Assembly (NCBI GenBank): GCA_028291445.1
Contig: JAQGIA010000563.1
Span: 1-6,206, forward strand
Reading direction: 5' to 3'
Length of the DNA: 6,206 nucleotides
DNA from: Belnapia sp.
GTDB lineage: Bacteria; Pseudomonadota; Alphaproteobacteria; Acetobacterales; Acetobacteraceae
The position numbers were made by a program, and so were the translations under genes. Below, piece after piece: positions 1 to 6,206 of the stretch. Under the pieces are notes generated by a model, which saw nothing but the letters and a program-made list of their open reading frames with translations, was not told the origin of the DNA and did no database searches. How positions within the stretch are numbered: the stretch's first letter is position 1; each line of letters starts with the position of its first letter.

Positions 1-1186
1 TGGCGGCGGCGCGGGCCAGCCCATCCCGGATGGCGGCCAGGTCGCGCGGGGCGAAGCGGTCGAGCGACAGCCGGGCCAGGGCGCGCGCCATGTCCGGCGC
101 GCCGCGCAGCGTGGCGCGGATGGTCCCGCGCAATCCGCTGGCTGTCAGCAACGCCGCCACCGCATCATGGCGGGCGAGGATGGGCTCGGCCTCCGCCAGG
201 GGGCAGGCCAGGCGGGCCGCCAGCAGCCGGCCGCCGGCCGCGGTCATGGTGCGGTCGACGGCACCCAGCAGGCAGTCGCGTGCATTGCCGCGCGTGCCGC
301 CCTCGTCGCGGGCCGGCCGCAGGATTTCCAGGCTGCGCCGGGTCGCCGCATCCATCTGCAGCACGCCCTGCCGCCCGCGCGGCACCGGGCGGGAAAGGTG
401 GGCGAGCGCCCCGTCCCCGCGGCCTCTTTGGGTCGTCTTCACATAGTCCAGGGCCATGGCGGCGGCGGCGACCTCGGCCGGGTGGTACTCGCCGAAGCCG
501 TCGAGCGTCGCCAGCCCATAGGCCTCGGCCACCCGCCGCGTGGCATCGCGCGGCAGCGAAGTCTCCACCGCGCCGGCCAGGCCGAGGCTGGCCGGCGCCA
601 GGGTCTCGGCCGGCTCCAGCCGGGCGAGCAGCGCATGCAGATCGGCCGGGTCCAGCGCCTCGGTCTCGAAGGCGCCGGTCGAGAGATCGAGCCAGGCAGC
701 GCCCAGCGTATCGTCCAGCGGGGCCAGGGCCAGCAGCCAGGCGGGACGGGCTGCTTCCAGCAAGGTCTCCTCGGTGACCGTGCCGGGGGTGACCAGGCGC
801 ACCACCTGGCGATGCACCGCCGGGGCCTTGCGGCGCTTGGCCTCCTCCGGGGTTTCCATCTGCTCGCAGATGGCAACGCGAAAGCCGCGGCGGATCAGCC
901 GGGCCAGGTAGCTCTCATGGCTATGGGCGGGGACGCCGCACATGGCGATGCGCTGGCCCTGGTGCTCGCCGCGATGCGACAGCGCGATATCGAGCGCCGC
1001 CGACGCGGCCTCGGCATCGGCGAAGAACATCTCGAAGAAATCGCCCATGCGGAAGAACAGCAGCGCATCCGGGTGCTCCGCCTTGGCGGCGAACCATTGC
1101 GCCATGGCGGGAGAGGCGCCTTCGGCAGTCAGCAGGGCGGGGGCGGGAGGAGCGGTGAGCGGAACGGGATCGGGCATGCTGTCCAT
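1..1186 (-). CDS. mutS: DNA mismatch repair protein MutS, N-terminal part (cut by window edge)
   Basis: MutS dimers recognise mismatches and small loops in DNA and start methyl-directed-type repair. The minus strand reads open for 395 codons without interruption from the ATG at 1186 to the left edge. The mismatch-binding domain I holds RMGDFFEMFF (residues 46-55), containing the Phe-x-Glu motif as Phe50-Phe51-Glu52 (Phe-Tyr-Glu in many relatives), then MCGVPAH (82-88) and VAICEQM (104-110). The linker VRLVTPGT follows, and MDAATRR (278-284) is the usual signature at the start of the core/lever domain. The ATPase and dimerisation domains lie outside the window. A second in-frame ATG at 1177 is possible. 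Neither start has a strong ribosome-binding site, so the exact start is uncertain within three codons. Transcription diverges from the malic-enzyme gene. Residues 5-20 are Pro/Ala rich, typical of a variable MutS N-terminus. The identification is secure. Confidence 0.96.
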   Translation of the reverse strand, partial: MDSMPDPVPLTAPPAPALLTAEGASPAMAQWFAAKAEHPDALLFFRMGDFFEMFFADAEAASAALDIALSHRGEHQGQRIAMCGVPAHSHESYLARLIRRGFRVAICEQMETPEEAKRRKAPAVHRQVVRLVTPGTVTEETLLEAARPAWLLALAPLDDTLGAAWLDLSTGAFETEALDPADLHALLARLEPAETLAPASLGLAGAVETSLPRDATRRVAEAYGLATLDGFGEYHPAEVAAAAMALDYVKTTQRGRGDGALAHLSRPVPRGRQGVLQMDAATRRSLEILRPARDEGGTRGNARDCLLGAVDRTMTAAGGRLLAARLACPLAEAEPILARHDAVAALLTASGLRGTIRATLRGAPDMARALARLSLDRFAPRDLAAIRDGLARAAA

Positions 1187-1225
1187 CGGCGGCAAACTAC
1201 CCCGGATCGCCGGCTCGGCCAGCAG

Positions 1226-1270
1226 CCTTCGCAGCCCCAACCTTCGCAGCCCCAGCCTTCGCAGCCGCGA
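1226..1270. repeat. Three tandem 15-bp repeat units
   Basis: Three adjacent 15-bp units occupy 1226-1240 (CCTTCGCAGCCCCAA), 1241-1255 (CCTTCGCAGCCCCAG) and 1256-1270 (CCTTCGCAGCCGCGA). The first two differ only in the last base and the third diverges in its last four bases. They lie between the divergent mutS and malic-enzyme starts, about 95 bases before the latter. The unit is a multiple of three and would read LRSP-x in the plus frame of the malic enzyme, but no start supports translation. It could be a binding-site array or simple slippage-generated DNA; the sequence alone does not decide. Confidence 0.85.
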
Positions 1271-1272
1271 AG
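1257..1272. other. Short perfect hairpin at the end of the tandem repeat
   Basis: CTTCGC (1257-1262), loop AGCC and GCGAAG (1267-1272) form a perfect 6-bp stem. The left arm is part of the repeated unit, so the CTTCGC of the two earlier copies could pair with the same right arm. No T-run follows on either strand, so it is not an intrinsic terminator. It could be an inverted-repeat operator or a structure in a 5' leader; the role is unknown. Confidence 0.45.
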
Positions 1273-1351
1273 CCGCTGCCTTCCCCAAGCCCCGCCCGGC
1301 TGCGACACTGTTCGTTCACGTCAATGGCCCGGTTGCTGCCGAGCCGGACCG

Positions 1352-1357
1352 AAGGGA
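1352..1357 (+). promoter_or_regulatory. Ribosome-binding site of the malic-enzyme gene
   Basis: AAGGGA lies 7 bases before the ATG at 1365. It fixes this ATG as the start in preference to the long open extension upstream in the same frame. Confidence 0.75.
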
Positions 1358-1364
1358 CACAAGC

Positions 1365-3685
<2,321 letters not shown>

Positions 3686-3686
<1 letters not shown>

Positions 3687-4129
3687 TGGGGCCGCTGTTC
3701 ACCATCGGCTACGAAGGAGCGACGCCGGGCCGGTTGATCGGGAGCCTGCGCGAGGCCGGGGTGACGACGTTGGTCGATGTCCGGGCGCTGGCCAATAGCC
3801 GGCGGCCGGGCTTCGCCAAGACCGCGCTATCGGCCGCGCTGGCCGAGGCCGGGATCGGCTACGAGCACCTCAAGGCATTGGGCACGCCGGCAGCCGGCCG
3901 GGCCGCGGTCAGGGCAGGCCGGCCGGCGGAAATGCGGCGGATCTTCGGGGCGCACCTGGCCGGGATGGAAGCCCAGGCAGCCCTGGCCGGGCTGACCGAG
4001 AAGGCGCGACGGGAAACGCTTTGTTTGCTATGCTTGGAGGCCGATCCGGCGCAATGCCACCGGACCCTGGTCGCGGAGGCGGTGGCTGCCACCGGCGCGG
4101 TCGTGGTGCGGCATCTCCATCCGGCTTAG
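3686..4129 (+). CDS. DUF488 family protein
   Basis: This is a 147-residue member of DUF488, a family of small proteins with no well-established biochemical role. Family hallmarks are visible: FTIGYEG near the N-terminus (5-11), LVDVRALANSRRPGF (29-43), YEHLKALG (59-66) and a C-terminal LCLLCLEADPAQCHR (112-126) with Cys113, Cys116, Cys124, His125 and Arg126. The Cys/His cluster suggests a possible metal or redox site, which is inference. The ATG at 3686 shares its A with the malic-enzyme stop (TGATG), and no clear ribosome-binding site precedes it, so translation is probably coupled to the upstream gene. A TTG three bases earlier is a less likely start. The family assignment is firm and the function open. 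Confidence 0.88.
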
Positions 4130-4134
4130 GAAGG
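4128..4134 (+). promoter_or_regulatory. Ribosome-binding site overlapping the DUF488 stop codon
   Basis: AGGAAGG begins inside the TAG stop (4127-4129) of the DUF488 gene and lies 10 bases before the ATG at 4145. It supports that start and suggests the two genes share a transcript. Confidence 0.65.
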
Positions 4135-4144
4135 TACTTCTCCG

Positions 4145-4438
4145 ATGTCGCTGTGCCTCGTCTTGCATGACCTCGGCGACGCCTCGGCAGCAGCGGAAAA
4201 GGTCTTTTACGAAGCCATCTTCGAGATCGCACCGGAGCATTGGCCCATCGCGGCCCGGGTGACCCTGGTGGCGACCGAGGTGTCTCCCGCCTATCTGCGG
4301 GACCACTTGCTGCGGGCGCTCAAGAAGGAAGACACACCGGACGTGATGCTGACGGTGACCCGCGTGTCCCCCGATGCCGCCTGGCACAACCTGTCGACCG
4401 AGGGCGATGCCTGGCTACGGAAAATCCTGGCGGACTGA
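4145..4438 (+). CDS. Hypothetical 97-residue protein, third gene of the malic-enzyme run
   Basis: I do not recognise this protein. It starts 15 bases after the DUF488 stop with a good ribosome-binding site (AGGAAGG) and keeps the high third-position GC of real genes here. The sequence has no signal peptide, membrane segment or Cys/His metal motif. The pattern of short hydrophobic stretches (SLCLVLHDLG at the N-terminus, ARVTLVATEVSP at about 37-48, DVMLTVTRVSP at about 66-76) between likely helices suggests a small soluble alpha/beta fold. The repeated TxVSP-like segments (TEVSP and TRVSP) may mark two similar beta-strand/turn units. Its stop codon lies inside a hairpin. Position suggests co-transcription with the malic enzyme and DUF488 genes, but no functional link can be drawn from that alone. 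Confidence 0.75.
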   Translation: MSLCLVLHDLGDASAAAEKVFYEAIFEIAPEHWPIAARVTLVATEVSPAYLRDHLLRALKKEDTPDVMLTVTRVSPDAAWHNLSTEGDAWLRKILAD

Positions 4439-4453
4439 GCCCGCCTCAGCCGC
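4430..4453. terminator. Hairpin at the end of the plus-strand run, possible bidirectional terminator
   Basis: GCGG (4430-4433), a bulged A, CTGAG (4435-4439), loop CCCGC, CTCAG (4445-4449) and CCGC (4450-4453) make a 9-bp GC-rich stem with one bulge. The stem contains the TGA stop of the 97-residue gene (4436-4438) and, on the other strand, the TGA of the possible 26-codon ORF (4446-4448). No T-run follows on either side, so it does not meet the classical intrinsic-terminator rule. It may act with Rho, or protect 3' ends. Confidence 0.45.
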
Positions 4454-4526
4454 GTCCGCGCATGTAGCGGCGCTCGGGCCGATAGGTCAGCCAGCGGCGA
4501 AGACGGGTAACCAGGAACTGGACCAT
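4446..4526 (-). CDS. Possible small Arg-rich protein of 26 residues
   Basis: The minus strand carries a short ORF from the ATG at 4526 to a TGA at 4446-4448. The product begins MVQFLVTRLRRWLTYRP and ends in an Arg/Gly-rich tail: a short hydrophobic/aromatic start followed by nine Arg residues in all, strongly basic. GGAAG lies 8 bases before the ATG. Most codons end in G or C, as in the neighbours. It converges on the 97-residue gene, with only 7 bases between the two stops and both stops inside one hairpin. It lies downstream of coaBC on the same strand, about 150 bases from its stop, so it might be read from that transcript. Short arginine-rich ORFs arise easily in GC-rich DNA, so this remains a candidate. 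I recognise no family. Confidence 0.4.
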   Translation of the reverse strand: MVQFLVTRLRRWLTYRPERRYMRGRG

Positions 4527-4550
4527 GCTGCAGGCTTCCGGCGCAGTGGC

Positions 4551-4680
4551 TTTGGGTGGTGTGCAAAGGCGCTGACCATTTCTACCGGAACGGGTCCTTT
4601 GCTGAAGCCACCTTCACAGATAAGTGTTGCTTGTTCCTTTCCCTGAACAGCTTCGTGACTTTTTGAGACGAATTGGCCTT
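4551..4680. other. Low-GC stretch between the convergent genes
   Basis: By direct count 64 of 130 bases are G or C (49 %), against roughly 70 % in the flanking genes. I see no convincing gene here on either strand. The stretch includes a small perfect inverted repeat (TGAAG 4603-4607, loop CCAC, CTTCA 4612-4616), a bulged hairpin at 4629-4651 and a run of five T at 4660-4664. The composition could mark a relaxed spacer, a degraded mobile-element remnant or a 3'-end/terminator region; nothing in the sequence decides. Confidence 0.55.
4629..4651. terminator. Weak hairpin near a T-run, marginal terminator candidate
   Basis: GC, a bulged T, TGTTC (4632-4636), an 8-base loop, GAACA (4645-4649) and GC (4650-4651) form a 7-bp bulged stem. 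On the plus strand TTTTT follows 8 bases later (4660-4664), further than usual for an intrinsic terminator. It could end plus-strand transcripts that pass the GC-rich hairpin at 4430-4453. On the minus strand it lies about 30 bases past the coaBC stop, but no T-run follows there. Confidence 0.2.
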
Positions 4681-5866
4681 AGCGGAGAGCCTCGGCGATC
4701 CGTGCGGCCAGTCTTCCGGCAACTGCGTCCTTGGGCATTTCCGGCCAATCCTCCACTCCGTTGGCGGTGATCACATGGACCCGGTTGGCATCCCCGCCCA
4801 TGACGTCGCCCGAGACGTCGTTCGCCACGATCCAGTCGCAGCCCTTGCGCAGGCGCTTCGCCGTCGCGTGCTCCACCACCCGTTCCGTCTCCGCGGCAAA
4901 GCCGATGACCAGGCCAGGCCGCTGGGCATGGTGGGACAGGGTCGCCAGGATATCCGGGTTCAGCGCCATGGTGAGCGTCGGTGCGGCGGCGCCGGGCTCC
5001 TTCTTGAGTTTCTGCGTCGCCTCCCGCGCCACCCGCCAGTCCGCCACGGCGGCGGCCATGACGGCGATATCGGCCGGCAGGGCGGCCTCGCAGGCCGCCA
5101 GCATCTCCCGGGCGGATTCGATGCGATGGACGGTGACGCCGGGCGGATCCGGCACGGCGACCGGGCCGCAGACCAGCGTCACCCGGGCGCCCAATGCCGC
5201 CAGCGCCGTGGCGATGGCGTGGCCCTGCTTGCCGCTGCTCCGGTTGGCGATGTAGCGCACCGGGTCGATCGGTTCATGCGTCGGGCCGGAGGTGACCAGG
5301 GCGTGCCGGCCCACCAGGGGCCGCGCGGAAGGGGCCAGTAGGCCAGCGACGGCGGCGAAGATGTCGTCCGGCTCGGCCAGCCGCCCGGCGCCGCTTTCCG
5401 CCTCCGCCATGGCGCCCACGCCGGGACCGATGACGGTCACGCCGCGCGCCCGCAGCGCCGCCATGTTGGCCCGCGTCGCCGCATGTTCCCACATGGCGGG
5501 GTTCATCGCCGGCGCCACCAGCACCGGGGCACGGGTCGCCAGCAGGATCGTGCTGGCCAGGTCATCCGCCAGGCCGTGTGCCATCCTGGCCAGCAGATCG
5601 GCCGAGGCCGGCACCACCACCACCGCATCCGGCAGCCGGGCCAGGCGGATATGGCCGATCTCGGCCTCGGCTGCCCAGAGATCGTCATGCACCCGCTGCC
5701 CGGTGATGCCGGCCAGCGCCTCCCGCGTGACGAAACGGGCGCCGCCGGCGGTGAGCACGCCGGTGACGATGGCGCCTGCCTTGCGCAACAGGCGGGTCAG
5801 CTCCAACGCCTTGTAGGCGCTGATGCTGCCCGAGACGATCAGCAGGATCTGGCGGTTGGCGAGCAT
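4679..5866 (-). CDS. coaBC: Bifunctional phosphopantothenoylcysteine decarboxylase / phosphopantothenate-cysteine ligase
   Basis: CoaBC makes 4'-phosphopantetheine for coenzyme A: the CoaB half joins phosphopantothenate to cysteine using CTP, and the FMN-bound CoaC half decarboxylates the product. The 395 residues are full length. The CoaC half (1-180) starts with ILLIVSGSISAYKALEL, then IGHIRLAR with active-site His72, and APAMNPAMW (118-126) with Asn122; these match E. coli His75 and Asn125 at a constant offset of three. The CoaB half has TSGPTHEPIDPVRYIANRSSG (192-211), AAAVADWR (271-278), QKLKK (285-289), NPDIL (303-307) and VIGFAAET (320-327). At the position expected for E. coli Cys158 there is Glu155 (motif GAMAEAESGAGRLAEP), and the CoaC half contains no Cys; see findings. 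The ATG lies 4 bases after the dioxygenase stop, so the two genes probably form an operon. The stop is TAA. There is no strong ribosome-binding site, consistent with coupling. Confidence 0.95.
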   Translation of the reverse strand: MLANRQILLIVSGSISAYKALELTRLLRKAGAIVTGVLTAGGARFVTREALAGITGQRVHDDLWAAEAEIGHIRLARLPDAVVVVPASADLLARMAHGLADDLASTILLATRAPVLVAPAMNPAMWEHAATRANMAALRARGVTVIGPGVGAMAEAESGAGRLAEPDDIFAAVAGLLAPSARPLVGRHALVTSGPTHEPIDPVRYIANRSSGKQGHAIATALAALGARVTLVCGPVAVPDPPGVTVHRIESAREMLAACEAALPADIAVMAAAVADWRVAREATQKLKKEPGAAAPTLTMALNPDILATLSHHAQRPGLVIGFAAETERVVEHATAKRLRKGCDWIVANDVSGDVMGGDANRVHVITANGVEDWPEMPKDAVAGRLAARIAEALR

Positions 5867-5870
5867 CGGA

Positions 5871-6206
5871 TCAGACCGGCCGGGCGCCCCTGACCGTCAC
5901 CCGGTTGCCGTAGCGCCGGTGCGGCCAGTAATCCCACATGGCCCGGTGCTGGGCGCAGCGGTTGTCCCAGAAGGCCACGGAATTGGCCTGCCAGCGGAAG
6001 CGGCACTGGAACAGCGGGTTCTCCATATGCTCGTACAGATAGCGCAGGATCCCGTCGCTCTCGTCCACCGGGATGCCGAGGATGCGGGTGGTGAAGCCCT
6101 TGTTCACATAGAGCGCCCGGCGGCCGGTGACGGGGTGGGTGCGGATCACCGGATGCTCCGCCCGGGGATAGCGCGACTTGTCCGCCACGCCGTCGTTGGC
6201 GAACAT
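5871..6206 (-). CDS. TauD/TfdA-family 2-oxoglutarate-dependent dioxygenase, C-terminal part
   Basis: The final 111 residues of a non-haem Fe(II)/2-oxoglutarate dioxygenase are visible; the N-terminal part lies beyond the right edge, so the Met at the edge is probably internal. Counting from that Met, the segment has HPVTGRRALYVN (24-35), VAFWDNRCAQHRA (77-89), DYWPHRR (92-98) and NRVTVRG (101-107). His87 matches the distal iron ligand (E. coli TauD His255). Arg98 matches Arg266, which holds the 2-oxoglutarate carboxylate, and Arg102 matches Arg270, which binds the taurine sulfonate. The His-x-Asp pair is outside the window. The match suggests a taurine- or sulfonate-like substrate, but many TauD homologues use other substrates, so no tauD symbol is given. 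Its TGA is followed after 4 bases by the coaBC start. Why it is paired with coenzyme A synthesis is unknown. Confidence 0.9.
   Translation of the reverse strand: MFANDGVADKSRYPRAEHPVIRTHPVTGRRALYVNKGFTTRILGIPVDESDGILRYLYEHMENPLFQCRFRWQANSVAFWDNRCAQHRAMWDYWPHRRYGNRVTVRGARPV

Larger units (their letters stand above)
1187..1364. promoter_or_regulatory. Divergent intergenic region between mutS and the malic-enzyme gene
   Basis: This 178-base gap must carry the promoters for both divergent genes unless they lie inside the coding regions. I found no convincing -35/-10 pair on either strand. A TTGACG on the minus strand at 1324-1319 resembles a -35 box, but nothing like a -10 box lies 16-18 bases further on. 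The gap contains the 15-bp tandem repeats and the hairpin listed separately. The reading frame of the malic enzyme stays open through the whole gap, but it has no ribosome-binding site or family-like sequence there, so it is treated as non-coding. Confidence 0.5.

Noticed and set aside
1296..1324. TTGACG on the minus strand as a mutS -35 box
   Set aside because: The bases at the proper spacing (AGCCGG) do not resemble a -10 box, so this is a chance match.
942..1364. In-frame N-terminal extension of the malic enzyme by 141 codons
   Set aside because: The extension overlaps mutS on the other strand, has no family similarity or ribosome-binding site, and the ATG at 1365 has AAGGGA 7 bases upstream and gives the normal family length.
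4679..5893. Several plus-strand open frames antisense to coaBC (for example 4673-5341 and 5292-5816)
   Set aside because: They contain no recognisable motifs and run opposite a complete, motif-rich coaBC.
6204..6206. ATG at the right edge as the start of the dioxygenase-like gene
   Set aside because: The 111 residues cover only the C-terminal third of the fold, and the family's His-x-Asp iron ligands must lie upstream; the Met is most likely internal and the gene is cut by the window.

Overview
The window is a GC-rich (roughly 70 %) stretch of bacterial chromosome with housekeeping genes. Protein flavour, base composition and the divergent mutS/malic-enzyme pair suggest an alphaproteobacterium, most likely Rhodospirillales and perhaps Acetobacteraceae (Roseomonas-like). 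That placement is inference, because no rRNA or other strong marker is present. I found no tRNA, rRNA, CRISPR array, complete insertion sequence, prophage or defence system.

Layout from left to right. (1) Positions 1-1186, minus strand: the first 395 codons of mutS, mismatch repair, running off the left edge. (2) Positions 1187-1364: a divergent intergenic region with three tandem 15-bp units and a small hairpin. (3) Positions 1365-4438, plus strand: a three-gene run. It holds a 773-residue malic enzyme of the MaeB type with a fused phosphotransacetylase-like domain, then a DUF488 protein whose start overlaps the malic-enzyme stop, then a 97-residue protein I do not recognise. (4) Positions 4439-4678: a convergent intergenic region. 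A hairpin sits across the end of the 97-residue gene, a possible 26-codon minus-strand ORF ends inside the same hairpin, and the right half drops to about 49 % GC. (5) Positions 4679-6206, minus strand: coaBC (coenzyme A synthesis), preceded by the 3' end of a TauD/TfdA-family dioxygenase gene that runs off the right edge, with 4 bases between them.

Functionally the genes are a loose collection: DNA repair, C4-to-C3 carbon flow (malate to pyruvate), cofactor synthesis and a probable 2-oxoglutarate-dependent oxygenase. Only the two tight gene pairs (malic enzyme/DUF488 and dioxygenase/coaBC) look translationally or transcriptionally linked. I see no convincing new multi-gene system. The most notable points are a CoaBC flavoprotein domain in which the expected catalytic Cys is Glu and no Cys occurs at all, and the convergent hairpin with its possible small gene.
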